This document shows, piece by piece, positions 49,384 to 57,922 of a stretch of DNA of 64,000 nucleotides. How positions within the stretch are numbered: the stretch's first letter is position 1; each line of letters starts with the position of its first letter. This DNA comes from Hydrogenophilales bacterium. Its GTDB lineage: Bacteria > Pseudomonadota > Gammaproteobacteria > Burkholderiales > Thiobacillaceae. The notes under the pieces are model-generated. The model searched no databases and was not told where the DNA came from. It worked only from the letters and a program-made list of their open reading frames with translations. The stretch lies in NCBI GenBank assembly GCA_016719465.1, contig JADJYY010000038.1:1-64000 (forward strand). Direction: 5' to 3'. The position numbers were made by a program, and so were the translations under genes.

Positions 49384-50783
49384 GCGCGGTGTCTTTCCCG
49401 GTGTTTTTCCCGATAGCCCGCGACCGGCTTCCTTCTTCGCGATGGCTCCCGGCCCTCGGCCTGGCCGCCGCGCTGGCGGGTTGCGGTGGCTTGCCTTCCC
49501 GGCCGGAACCGCCCCCGGCGCCGCCCGCCGCCGAACCCGTCGCGCCCCCGGCGACGCCGGTGCCGCGCTGGCCGGAACCGCCGCCGTCTCCCACCCTTTC
49601 TCCCGCGACTCCCCCCGCGACGTTGCCGATGCCGTCGCCTCCCCCGCCGGAACCGGCCAGGCCCGCCGCCAGTGTCATGCCCTGGTTCAAGGCCGCCACC
49701 TGGGAGCAGTTGCCGGGCTGGCGGGAGGATGACCTGGTGGCGGCCTGGCCGGCGTTCCTGCAATCCTGCAAGGGGTTGAAGAACAACCCGGCCTGGACCG
49801 GCGTCTGCCAGGCGGCCGGCCGCTTGCCGGCCGCCCCCGAGGGCGTCGCCGTGCGCGCCTTTTTCGAGCAGCAGTTCCAGCCCTGGCAGATCAGCCAGGC
49901 GGAAGGCGGCGCGGAGGGCCTGGTCACCGGTTATTACGAACCCCTGCTGCGCGGCAGTCGCTACCTGACGCCGAAATACCGTTTCCCCATCCATGCCGCG
50001 CCGGATGACCTGCTGGTGGTGGACCTGTCCGCCCTCTATCCGGAACTCAAGAGCCTGCGCCTGCGCGGCCGGCTCCAGGGCAACAAGGTGGTGCCCTATT
50101 TCAGCCGCGCGGAGATCGAGGCCGGCACGGCCCCCGTGCGGGGCAAGGAACTGGTCTGGGTGGACGATCCGGTGGAATTGTTCTTCCTGCAGATCCAGGG
50201 CTCCGGCCGGGTAAGGCTGGACAACGGCGACATCGTGCGGGTGGGTTATGCCGACCAGAACGGCCATCCCTACCGCTCCATCGGCAAATGGCTGGTGGAC
50301 AAGGGGGAACTGACCCTGGACAAGGCTTCCATGCAGGGCATCAAGGACTGGGGCCGGCGCAATCCGGAGCGCCTGCCGGAACTGCTCAACGCCAATCCCA
50401 GCTACGTGTTTTTCCGGGAACTGCCCAACCACCTGTCCGGCCCCCTGGGCGCCCTGGGCGTGCCCCTCACCGCCGAGCGCAGCATCGCCATCGACCCGCG
50501 CGGCATGCCCCTGGGCGCCCCGGTCTGGCTGGCCACCACCCGGCCCAATTCGAGCGAAAGCCTGAACCGGCTGATGATGGCCCAGGACACCGGCGGCGCC
50601 ATCCGCGGCAACGTGCGGGCCGATTTCTTCTGGGGCTTCGGCGACGAGGCCGGGCGCCAGGCCGGCGCCATGAAACAGCGGGGCCGCATGTGGGCGCTGC
50701 TGCCCACGGACTTCCCCATCAGCACCGCGCCTGTCGCCGCGAGCGCGGTCAATGGCGCGAACGGCAAGAGCGGGCTACAGTAA
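49380..50783 (+). CDS. mltA: membrane-bound lytic transglycosylase A
   Basis: This 467-residue lipoprotein starts at TTG 49380, overlapping the apaG stop as TTGA; a GTG at 49389 is an alternative. Lipobox LAGC is at about residue 36. A long Pro-rich linker (40-95) precedes the MltA domain (VTGYYEPLLRGSR, about 180) and the 3D domain with the catalytic Asp403 in MAQDTGGAIRG. It cleaves peptidoglycan glycan strands, forming 1,6-anhydro-muropeptides. The amgK/murU recycling genes further on use the products of such enzymes. Confidence 0.9.
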   Translation: MSAVSFPVFFPIARDRLPSSRWLPALGLAAALAGCGGLPSRPEPPPAPPAAEPVAPPATPVPRWPEPPPSPTLSPATPPATLPMPSPPPPEPARPAASVMPWFKAATWEQLPGWREDDLVAAWPAFLQSCKGLKNNPAWTGVCQAAGRLPAAPEGVAVRAFFEQQFQPWQISQAEGGAEGLVTGYYEPLLRGSRYLTPKYRFPIHAAPDDLLVVDLSALYPELKSLRLRGRLQGNKVVPYFSRAEIEAGTAPVRGKELVWVDDPVELFFLQIQGSGRVRLDNGDIVRVGYADQNGHPYRSIGKWLVDKGELTLDKASMQGIKDWGRRNPERLPELLNANPSYVFFRELPNHLSGPLGALGVPLTAERSIAIDPRGMPLGAPVWLATTRPNSSESLNRLMMAQDTGGAIRGNVRADFFWGFGDEAGRQAGAMKQRGRMWALLPTDFPISTAPVAASAVNGANGKSGLQ

Positions 50784-50809
50784 AAGCCGTCGTTCCCGGA
50801 GGGTGAGAT

Positions 50810-51007
50810 ATGGAAGCCATCTCTTCAACCGAGCAAAGCCTCGCCGGCACGCCCCGGCAGGCCAGTCTCATCGCGTTGCGCATCGAGACCCAGAGCCAGC
50901 AGGCCATCGCCGACATGCTGGCGCGCCAGACCGAGCAGCAGGCCGAGCAAGTCGTCCCCGCCGCGAATCCCGAAGGGGTCGGCCAGAACATCGATACCTA
51001 CGCCTGA
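50810..51007 (+). CDS. YjfB-like putative motility protein
   Basis: This 65-residue protein has a GGAGGGTGAGAT ribosome site. It shows the layout of YjfB-family proteins: a Ser/Thr-rich start, one central helix (ASLIALRIETQSQQAIADMLARQ) and the ending EGVGQNIDTYA, corresponding to the common GxNIDxxA-type tail. Family members are found near flagellar genes and are called putative motility proteins; no flagellar genes are present here. Function unproven. It lies 27 bases after mltA. Confidence 0.6.
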   Translation: MEAISSTEQSLAGTPRQASLIALRIETQSQQAIADMLARQTEQQAEQVVPAANPEGVGQNIDTYA

Positions 51008-51013
51008 CTCACC

Positions 51014-51781
51014 TCAATTTTCCAGCTTGAAGTCCACCCGGATGTAGGCCTGGTAGCGCACCGGGCGGCCGTCCTTGATGGCCGGGTGGAAGCGGGCTTG
51101 CCGGAAAGCGTCGAGGGCGGCGCGATCGAACACCCCGGACGGGCGGGCTTCCACCACCTCCGCCGATATCACCCGACCCAGTTCGTCGATCTTCACCATC
51201 AGCTTGAGGCTGCCCTCCAGGTTGCCCCGTCGCGCCTCCTCGGGATAGGCCGGCTCGATGCGGCCGATGGCCTTGGCATGGCTGTCGACCTGGCGGGCCA
51301 GGTACCAGGTGTCGTCGATGCCCAGGGGCAGGCTGGGCAGGGGGGAGGGCGTTTCCGGCCCGATGGTCGCCGGGGCCGGGGGGGCGGCCGGCGCCGGGGC
51401 GGGGGTCGACGGTGTCGCGGGCGCCGGCGTCATGGGCGCGGGTGTCGCGGACGGCAAGGGCGCGGCCGACTCCCGGGGGATGGCGAGGGGGATCGGCGCG
51501 GGCGCGGAGGCGGGGGGGGCGGGCTCGGGCGGGGGGACGAGGGGGGGCTCGAGCGCGGGGGATTCGAGCGCCGCTTCCTCCGCGGCGGCCTTGACCACGA
51601 TGGCATCGGGCTCCGCCATGTCCAGGCGGGCGTTGATGACCACCGTGGCGGGCGTGCCCGAGCCCGGCGCGGGATGGATCAGAATCAGCACGGCCAGGTG
51701 CAGGCAGAGCGAGAGCATCAGGGCGCGCGCGATCGGCCGCCCGAGAAGGCTGGCCCGGTCGGGAGGAAGCAATTCCTTCAT
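51014..51781 (-). CDS. tonB: TonB-family energy transducer
   Basis: The ATG at 51781 gives 255 residues (a GTG at 51787 is possible). One N-terminal membrane segment (about 20-38, ALMLSLCLHLAVLILIHP) is followed by a long Pro/Ala-rich region (about 75-155) that spans the periplasm. The TonB C-terminal domain (about 165-255) has IEPAYPEEARRGNLEGSLKLMVKID and FDRAALDAFRQARFHP. It would couple the proton motive force to outer-membrane receptors. No exbB/exbD or receptor gene is adjacent. It is convergent with the YjfB-like gene, whose stop is seven bases away. Confidence 0.85.
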   Translation of the reverse strand: MKELLPPDRASLLGRPIARALMLSLCLHLAVLILIHPAPGSGTPATVVINARLDMAEPDAIVVKAAAEEAALESPALEPPLVPPPEPAPPASAPAPIPLAIPRESAAPLPSATPAPMTPAPATPSTPAPAPAAPPAPATIGPETPSPLPSLPLGIDDTWYLARQVDSHAKAIGRIEPAYPEEARRGNLEGSLKLMVKIDELGRVISAEVVEARPSGVFDRAALDAFRQARFHPAIKDGRPVRYQAYIRVDFKLEN

Positions 51782-51941
51782 TGCCACAGTATAAAGGCCC
51801 CATGCCCCCCGGATTCCCGAGGCGCTATCCTTGCCCGCCGTGATCGATATGAGCAGCCCCGGGGCCGGGCTTCGCCCAGCCCGCCCCCCGAGGGGGACAG
51901 GAAAACCCGGGGCGGCCCTTCATTTTCTTGAGAGACATGCC

Positions 51942-52721
51942 ATGAAGAAACTCGCCTTGCTGCTGGCCCTGCTGTCGGGGCCGGCCCTCGCCGCCGACGT
52001 GGAGATTCGGTCCCTCACCCTGAAATCCGGTGATGCGGACGTGCCCATCGAGGTCGCGGTGCCTCCAGGCAAGGGGCCGTTCCCGCCCGTGCTGTTCATC
52101 CACGCCAAGCGTGGCTACGACGAGAACGAGCGCCGCCACATCACGGAGCTGGCCCGGCAGGGCTTCCTGGTGGTGGCGCCGGACTGGCAGAGCGGCAGGA
52201 TGATCGAGCGCTGGCCCGCCGAGCACGACCCGGGCACCGAGCTGGACGTGGAGGCCGGCCTGAATTACCTCATGGCCCTGCCGGAAGCCTGCAAGCAGCC
52301 GGTGGGCGTCGTCGCCCTGTCGCGCGGGCCCTATTACGCCATCCGCCTGGCGGACAAGCGCGGCAAGGACCTCGCCGCCATCGTCAGCTATTACGGGCAC
52401 ATGCAGAACCCCAACGCCCCGGAGCCGGACCAGTTGTTCCGGGTGGCGCCGGAAGTCATGCGCATCACCACCCCCATCCTGTACCTGATCGGCGAGGCGG
52501 ATTTCGAGTTGCGCCGCATCAATGGCGGCCGCGCCTTCTATGCCCTGTGGGAACGGGGCGTGCCGGTGGAGTACCAGGTCTATCCCATGGCCCGCCGCGC
52601 CTTCGATTTCCGCGCCGACCAGACGCCGGAGGAGAAGATCGCCACCCGTCACGCCCGCCAGCGGGCGGAAGCCTGGCTCAAGACCTGGATGAAAGTGGGG
52701 CAGGCGGGGGCATGCCGATAG
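51942..52721 (+). CDS. exported dienelactone-hydrolase-like protein, catalytic His missing
   Basis: The ATG at 51942 gives 259 residues with a signal peptide (MKKLALLLALLSGPALA). The alpha/beta-hydrolase pattern is clear: FPPVLFIHAKRGYDENERRH, the nucleophile elbow VVALSRGPYY with Ser, and the acid strand ILYLIGEADFEL with Asp. The final motif, normally YPGAxHxF, reads YPMARRAFDF, with Arg where the catalytic His belongs. The protein may be inactive as a hydrolase or use another residue. Neighbours (tonB, dsbC) give no clue. Confidence 0.7.
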   Translation: MKKLALLLALLSGPALAADVEIRSLTLKSGDADVPIEVAVPPGKGPFPPVLFIHAKRGYDENERRHITELARQGFLVVAPDWQSGRMIERWPAEHDPGTELDVEAGLNYLMALPEACKQPVGVVALSRGPYYAIRLADKRGKDLAAIVSYYGHMQNPNAPEPDQLFRVAPEVMRITTPILYLIGEADFELRRINGGRAFYALWERGVPVEYQVYPMARRAFDFRADQTPEEKIATRHARQRAEAWLKTWMKVGQAGACR

Positions 52722-52765
52722 CCTGAGGGAAGCAGGCGCCGGAGGGGCCGGCCCGCCGCCGGGCG

Positions 52766-53506
52766 TTATTTCCCGCCGTTCTTGTTCGCCTCGGTGAGCA
52801 GCCCGTCCAGCCGGCCCGCGTCCATGTAGCCGGGCACCCGCTTGCCGTTGGGGAAAATCATGGCGGGGGTGCCGTCGATGCGCAGCTTGTTGCCGAGGGC
52901 CAGGTTTTCGTCCACCGGATTGGCGCAATCGCCCTTGCCTTCCGGGAGCTTGCCTTTCAGCATCAGGTCCAGCCAGGCCTTTGACCGGTCCTTGCTGCAC
53001 CAGACCAGCTTGGACTTGCGGGCCGCGTCCGCGTGCATGGGCAGGGGATAGGGGAAGGTGTAGATGGTGATGTTGTCCATCTTGGCGAACTCCTGTTCCG
53101 CCTTCCTGCAATAGGGGCAGTCCGGGTCCGAGAATACCGCCAGCTTGCGCTTGCCGTCGCCGCGCACCACCTTGATGGCATTCTCCAGGGGCAGGCTGTC
53201 CCATTTCACCTCGGTGAGCTTGTCCATGCGTTCCCGGGTGAGGTTGCGCTTGGTCTTGACTTCCAGCAGGTCACCGATCAGCAGGTATTCCCCCTTGTCG
53301 TCGGCATAGACCAGCATGGGGCCCTGGGGGCCATCCACGACAACTTCCAGCAATCCCTGCGGGCCGCTCCTGGCGATGCTGGTGATCTTGGCGTCCGGCG
53401 CGAGTTTCTGCACCGCCTGGCGGATTTCGGCCTCGCCCGCCTGGGCCGACGGGATGGATAGTGCCGCGAGCACGGTCAGCGCGAGGGTGGCTAAGGGACG
53501 TTTCAT
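52766..53506 (-). CDS. dsbC: thiol:disulfide interchange protein DsbC
   Basis: This 246-residue periplasmic disulfide isomerase has a signal peptide (to AQA, residue 23), an N-terminal dimerisation domain (to about 90) and a thioredoxin-fold catalytic domain. The active site is CPYC (Cys130, Cys133) in FSDPDCPYCRKAEQEF, and the cis-Pro is in DGTPAMIF. Two more cysteines (VWCSKDR, GDCANP) form the usual structural pair. It helps fold cysteine-containing envelope proteins; LptD in this window needs such an isomerase. Confidence 0.92.
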   Translation of the reverse strand: MKRPLATLALTVLAALSIPSAQAGEAEIRQAVQKLAPDAKITSIARSGPQGLLEVVVDGPQGPMLVYADDKGEYLLIGDLLEVKTKRNLTRERMDKLTEVKWDSLPLENAIKVVRGDGKRKLAVFSDPDCPYCRKAEQEFAKMDNITIYTFPYPLPMHADAARKSKLVWCSKDRSKAWLDLMLKGKLPEGKGDCANPVDENLALGNKLRIDGTPAMIFPNGKRVPGYMDAGRLDGLLTEANKNGGK

Positions 53507-53539
53507 GGTGGACTCCGGTAAATAGAGGTGGGTGGGGCG

Positions 53540-54688
53540 TTACAGGACGGCGTGACGGGTGAGGGCCTGGTTGATCGGGTCGAATCCGCCGGCCAGGCTC
53601 ATGCCGGCATTGCGCATGAATTGGGTCAGTCCGTCCCGTCGGGCGAAAAGTTTCTTCAGGCCACCGGTGGTGAACTGCATGCTGGCCACGTCTTCCATGC
53701 GGCGGGCGGCATAACCGGCGAGCCGGCCGATCTCGCCCGGGTCGCCGCCGCTAGCCAGCATCTCGGCCAGCAGGCGGGAATCGCGGAAGCCCAGGTTGAC
53801 GCCCTGGCCGGCCAGGGGGTGCACGGTATGGGCGGCATCGCCCAGGAGGACGAGGCCGGGCCGGACCCATTCATCGGCCCGGCGCCGCACCAGGGGAAAA
53901 CCGGCGGCGGGGGTGATGCGGCGCAATGGGCCCAGGCCATGGCCGCCGGCGGCGGCCACCTTGCGGGCGAGCTGGTCGCCGTCGAGCGCCTGCAATTCGG
54001 CGGCGTGCTCCGGCGGCGTGGACCAGACCATGGAGATGTGCTTGCCCGGCAGGGGCAGCCAGGCCAGCACGCCGTCCGGGCGGAACCACTGGAAAGCGGT
54101 GCCGCGGTGGGGCTTTTCGGTCTCGAAGTTGGCCACCACGCCCACGTGCCGGTAATCCTCGGAGCGGATGCCGATGCCGGCTTGCCCCCGCAGCCAGGAC
54201 TGGGCGCCGTCGGCGGCCACCAGCAGGCGGGCGCGCAGGCTGTCGCCACCGGCCAGATGCAGGCGGTGATGGCCGTCCGGATTCCAGGTCACGGCTTCCG
54301 CCCGGGCTGCGATGGTCGTCACGTTGACCGATGCCTGGAAGGCTCGCCACAGGCTGGCCTGGAGACGACCGTTCTCGGCGATCCAGGCCAGTTCCGGCAG
54401 GCCCGCGTCCAGGGCGTCGAAGCTGAGGCGGCCGCCGGCGTCGCCGTGGATGCGCATCTGGAATACGGCCTGGGCGCGCACGGACTCGTCCCAGCCCCCC
54501 AGGGCCTTCATCCAGCCCACGTTGCCCGGGCTGTAGGCGTAGATGCGGCTGTCCCAGGCCTCCGTCGGCGCGGCCGGCGGATGGGGCTCCACCACGGCGA
54601 CGGCATGGGGGCCGTTGGCCAGGGCGCAGGCCAGGGCCGCGCCATTCAATCCGCCGCCCAGGATGACGATGTCGAAGTCCGTCACCAC
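53540..54688 (-). CDS. UbiH/UbiF-family FAD monooxygenase (ubiquinone pathway)
   Basis: This 382-residue flavin monooxygenase has the N-terminal FAD motif IVILGGGLNGAALACAL and the second FAD motif LLGDAAHTVHPLAGQGVNLGFRD (about 285-305). It belongs to the UbiH/F/I/L/M group that hydroxylates the ubiquinone ring. It overlaps the preceding ubiH-like gene by seven bases, giving two paralogous hydroxylases in one operon, as in many betaproteobacteria. Which ring position each one modifies cannot be read from sequence alone; UbiF- or UbiM-like roles are possible here. Confidence 0.85.
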   Translation of the reverse strand: MVTDFDIVILGGGLNGAALACALANGPHAVAVVEPHPPAAPTEAWDSRIYAYSPGNVGWMKALGGWDESVRAQAVFQMRIHGDAGGRLSFDALDAGLPELAWIAENGRLQASLWRAFQASVNVTTIAARAEAVTWNPDGHHRLHLAGGDSLRARLLVAADGAQSWLRGQAGIGIRSEDYRHVGVVANFETEKPHRGTAFQWFRPDGVLAWLPLPGKHISMVWSTPPEHAAELQALDGDQLARKVAAAGGHGLGPLRRITPAAGFPLVRRRADEWVRPGLVLLGDAAHTVHPLAGQGVNLGFRDSRLLAEMLASGGDPGEIGRLAGYAARRMEDVASMQFTTGGLKKLFARRDGLTQFMRNAGMSLAGGFDPINQALTRHAVL

Positions 54689-55872
54689 GCCTGGGCTCCG
54701 AACATCATCTTGCGGGCGAACAGGTTCTTGATCGGCGGCGCCAGGTCCAGCACGGCCAGGGCGGCGCCGCGTGCGTGCTTCATCAGGAAATGGTCGTTGG
54801 AGAAGGACTCCACCAGGATGTCGGTCATCAGGCTGCCGCCCACCACGTCGAAGCGGCGGGCCTGGCTGTAATGCCGGGCCAGGTCGGCCTCGCCCAGGTG
54901 TTCGCGCGGGGTGTCCAGGATGGCCTCGGCCAGCTTCCAGGCGTCCCGCACTCCCAGGTTGAAGCCCTGGCCGGCCACCGGGTGCAGCACGTGGGCGGCG
55001 TTGCCGATGCGCAGGCAGCGGGGTGAGCCCGAGGAGGCGGCGAGGCTCAGTTTGAGGGGGAATGCCGAGCGGGGGCCGGTGGCCAGGAAGCGGCCCTGGC
55101 GGTCGCCGAAGGCGGCCTGCAAGCGAGCCAGGAAATCCGCGTCGGACAGGGCCAGCCGGGCTTCCACCCGATCATTCGGGGTGGTCCAGACCAGGGCGTA
55201 ATCACCTCCCAAAGGAAGCAGGGCGATGGGGCCTTCCGGCGTGAAGCGCTCATAGGCGCGCCGGTCGTGGGGCCGTTCCGTGGCCACCGCGCAGACCAGG
55301 GCCGACTGGCCGTAGTCCTTGTCCCGGCGCAGGTCGGCGGGCAGGCTCTTGCCGCCTTCCGAGAGCACCACCAGGCGGGCGGTGAGCAAATGATCGGCGC
55401 CGTCACGCTGGAAGTTGACCGCGCCGTAGCCAGAGGTGGTGTGCACGCCGGTGACCCGGGCGCCGGTCAGCACCGTGGCGCCACAGTCGACCAGGCGCGT
55501 GGCCAGGGCGGCATAGAGGTCGCCGTATTCGGCCACGTAGCCGAGGGCGGGCACGCCGGCATCGGCGGCGGTGAGCTCGGCCCGGCCCAGGCCGCCGCGC
55601 TGGGAAACGTGGATGGTTTCGATGGGTGTTGCCTTGTCGGCCAGCTTGGCCCAGGCGCCCAGGCGCTCCAGGATCAGGCGGGTGCCCTGGGACAGGGCCA
55701 GGGCGCGGGGGTCCGGGGCTTCCAGCGTGCTCCGCGCTTCCAGCACGGCCACCGAAAGTCCCGAGCCTTCCAGGGCGACGGCCAGGGAAGCGCCCACCGG
55801 TCCGCCGCCGACGATGGCGATATCCACATGGGTGAGGGGGGAGGGGTGAGGGGTGAGGCGGTCAGTGCTCAC
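54682..55872 (-). CDS. ubiH: UbiH-like 2-octaprenyl-6-methoxyphenol hydroxylase
   Basis: This 396-residue FAD monooxygenase has IAIVGGGPVGASLAVALEG and RIGNAAHVLHPVAGQGFNLGVRDAW. The start taken is the GTG at 55872, within the end of pepP. Residues 4-15 then come from a G/T-rich heptamer repeat, so a GTG at 55827 (start MDIAIVGGG) may be the true start and would give 381 residues. It follows pepP as in E. coli (pepP-ubiH) and precedes a paralogue. It acts on the ubiquinone ring at the inner membrane. Confidence 0.88.
   Translation of the reverse strand: MSTDRLTPHPSPLTHVDIAIVGGGPVGASLAVALEGSGLSVAVLEARSTLEAPDPRALALSQGTRLILERLGAWAKLADKATPIETIHVSQRGGLGRAELTAADAGVPALGYVAEYGDLYAALATRLVDCGATVLTGARVTGVHTTSGYGAVNFQRDGADHLLTARLVVLSEGGKSLPADLRRDKDYGQSALVCAVATERPHDRRAYERFTPEGPIALLPLGGDYALVWTTPNDRVEARLALSDADFLARLQAAFGDRQGRFLATGPRSAFPLKLSLAASSGSPRCLRIGNAAHVLHPVAGQGFNLGVRDAWKLAEAILDTPREHLGEADLARHYSQARRFDVVGGSLMTDILVESFSNDHFLMKHARGAALAVLDLAPPIKNLFARKMMFGAQAW
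55831..55861. repeat. G-rich heptamer repeat at the pepP-ubiH junction
   Basis: On the plus strand, GGGTGAG/GGGGTGA heptamers repeat about four times next to the ubiH start. A related run lies at 57885-57921 before murU. Translated in frame, both give PHPSPLT/PHPSPFT-like peptides at the N-termini. Confidence 0.65.
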
Positions 55873-57178
55873 GCATCGCCTCCTCGATGTCCTTGACCGA
55901 CTTGGGGGCCGCTTGCGTCAGCACGCGGCGGCCTTCCGGGGTGACCAGGACATCATCCTCGATGCGGATGCCGATATTCTCCAGATGCCCGGGCACATCC
56001 TTGCCGGGCCGGAAGTACAGGCCCGGTTCCACGGTGAGGGCCATGCCGGGTTCCAGCACGCGCCAGTCGCCGTCCTGCTTGTATTCGCCGGCGTCGTGCA
56101 CGTCCAGCCCGAGCCAGTGGCCGGTGCGATGCATGTACCAGGGCTTGTAGGCCTCGGACTCGATCAGGCCGTCCACCTCGCCGTCGAGCAGTTTCAGGTC
56201 CACCAGACCCCGGGTGAGCGCGCGCAGGGCGGCTTCGTGGGGCGCGTTCCAGGTGGTGCCGGGCCGCACCGCTTCGATGGCGGCGGCCTGGGCGGCCAGG
56301 ACGATTTCGTAGACGTCCTTCTGGGGGCCGCTGAAGCGGCCGTTCACCGGGAAAGTCCGGGTGATGTCGGCGGCGTAGCCGTGGTATTCGCCGGCGGCGT
56401 CGATGAGCAGCAGGTCGCCGTCGTTCAGGACCTGGTCATTGCTGATGTAATGCAGCACGCAGGCGTTGGCGCCCCCGGCGACGATGGGAGTGTAGGCCGG
56501 CGCCTGGCAGCCGCCCCGGCGGAAGGCGCGCAGCAGTTCCGCCTCGATTTCCCATTCCCCCATGGCCGGCTTGCAGGCGCGCAGGGCGGCGAGGTGGGCG
56601 TCGGCGGAGATGTCGGCGGCGCGCTGCATGAACTCGACTTCGTGGGCGTCCTTGAACAGGCGCATCTCGTCGATGAGGGCGTGGGCATCGGCGATGACGG
56701 CGGGGGCCGAGACGCCGGCCCTGGCCTTGCCGCGCACCGTGTTGATCCAGCCCATGACGCGGCCGTCCCAGGCGGCATCGGCGCCGAAGGGGTAGCAGAC
56801 CCGGGGCTGGTTCTCCAGCAGTTGGGGCAGGCGCTTGTCCAACTCGGCAAAAGGGTAGGCGGCGTCGAAGCCGAACAGCTCCCTGGCGGCCTGGGGGCCG
56901 TGGCGGAAGCCGTCCCAGATTTCCCGTTCCGGGTTCTTCTCGCGGCAGAACAGGATATGGCGAGGGCGTTTGCCGTTCCGGCCGGCGATCAGCACCAGCA
57001 CCGCTTCCGGTTCCGGGAAGGCGGTGAGGTAATAGAAGTGGCTGTCGAAGCGGTAGGGATAATGGGCGTCCCGGTTGCGGATGGCTTCCGGGGCGGTGGC
57101 CAGGATCAGCACGCCCTCGCCCATGGCCTTCAGCAGGTGGGCGCGGCGGGCGCGGTGGATGCCGATGTCAGGCTGCAA
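55862..57178 (-). CDS. pepP: Xaa-Pro aminopeptidase (AMP)
   Basis: A TTG at 57178, overlapping the murU end, gives 438 residues with the normal start (QPDIGIHRARRAHLLKAMGEGVLILATAPE); the frame further upstream lies inside murU. It is an M24B metallopeptidase releasing residues before Pro. Metal ligands are seen in LIDAAGEYHGYAADITRTFPVNG (two Asp), HRTGHWLGLDVHD (His), LTVEPGLYF (Glu) and GIRIEDDVLV (Glu). It is operonic with murU upstream and ubiH downstream. Confidence 0.92.
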   Translation of the reverse strand: MQPDIGIHRARRAHLLKAMGEGVLILATAPEAIRNRDAHYPYRFDSHFYYLTAFPEPEAVLVLIAGRNGKRPRHILFCREKNPEREIWDGFRHGPQAARELFGFDAAYPFAELDKRLPQLLENQPRVCYPFGADAAWDGRVMGWINTVRGKARAGVSAPAVIADAHALIDEMRLFKDAHEVEFMQRAADISADAHLAALRACKPAMGEWEIEAELLRAFRRGGCQAPAYTPIVAGGANACVLHYISNDQVLNDGDLLLIDAAGEYHGYAADITRTFPVNGRFSGPQKDVYEIVLAAQAAAIEAVRPGTTWNAPHEAALRALTRGLVDLKLLDGEVDGLIESEAYKPWYMHRTGHWLGLDVHDAGEYKQDGDWRVLEPGMALTVEPGLYFRPGKDVPGHLENIGIRIEDDVLVTPEGRRVLTQAAPKSVKDIEEAMREH

Positions 57179-57857
57179 TTCGAAGTTCCTTGTCGAGGTC
57201 GGCCAGGCGCCGGGGCGTGCCCACGTCCTCCCAGCGGCCGGTGAAATGCTCGCCGCCGACCTGGCCCCGCGCCATGGCGGCATGCAACAGGGGCGCGAGC
57301 TTGGCCTTGCTTCCGACGGGGATGCCGGCGAACAGTTCCGGCCGGTAGCAGCCGATGCCCGAGAAGGTGAGGCGGCCGGCGGCATGGGTGGGCGGTTGCA
57401 TCACCCGATCGCCTTCCAGGGTGAAATCTCCCTGGGGATGGTGGGGCGGGTTGTCCACCAGCACCAGGTGGGCCAGGTGGTCCGGGTTCGCGGCCATGTC
57501 GGCCAGCACGGGCAGCAGGCGGCCGTAGTCGAATTCGGCGTAGACGTCGCCGTTGGTGACCAGGAAGGGGGCGTCGCCCAGGAGATTCCGGGCGGTGGCG
57601 ATGCCGCCGGCGGTTTCCAGGGGTTCCGGTTCCCGCGACCAGGCGATGGCGACGCCGAGGCGGGCGCCATCGCCGAGGAAGTCCTCGATCTTCCGTCCCA
57701 GGTGGGCGTGGTTGATGACCAGGTCGGTAAAGCCCGCCGCCCTGAGGCGTTCGATCTGCCAGACGATGAGGGGCTTGCCGCCGGCTTCCAGCAGGGGTTT
57801 GGGCGTGTGGTCGGTGAGGGGACGCATGCGCTCGCCCAGGCCGGCGGCCAGGATCAT
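57168..57857 (-). CDS. murU: MurNAc-1-phosphate uridylyltransferase
   Basis: The ATG at 57857 gives 229 residues, beginning with the nucleotidyltransferase motif MILAAGLGERMRPLTDHTPKPLL. It continues with the TNGDVYAEFDYG metal site and RWEDVGTPRRLADL. It belongs to the MurU/GlmU-type sugar-phosphate nucleotidyltransferases. Paired with the kinase gene just upstream it forms the anhydro-MurNAc recycling bypass (MurNAc to UDP-MurNAc) described in Pseudomonas, which avoids the MurA step. The gap to the kinase gene holds a G-rich repeat. Confidence 0.88.
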   Translation of the reverse strand: MILAAGLGERMRPLTDHTPKPLLEAGGKPLIVWQIERLRAAGFTDLVINHAHLGRKIEDFLGDGARLGVAIAWSREPEPLETAGGIATARNLLGDAPFLVTNGDVYAEFDYGRLLPVLADMAANPDHLAHLVLVDNPPHHPQGDFTLEGDRVMQPPTHAAGRLTFSGIGCYRPELFAGIPVGSKAKLAPLLHAAMARGQVGGEHFTGRWEDVGTPRRLADLDKELRIAA

Positions 57858-57884
57858 GGCCTTTAACGGTAAAGCACCCTGAAG

Positions 57885-57921
57885 GGTATAAAGGGGAAGG
57901 GTGAAGGGGGAAGGGTGGGGC
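57885..57921. repeat. G/A-rich heptamer repeat between amgK and murU
   Basis: GGGGAAGGGTGAAGGGGGAA and GGGTGGGG-type heptamers fill the gap between the kinase stop and the murU start, like those at 55831-55861. Confidence 0.65.
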
Positions 57922-57922
57922 A

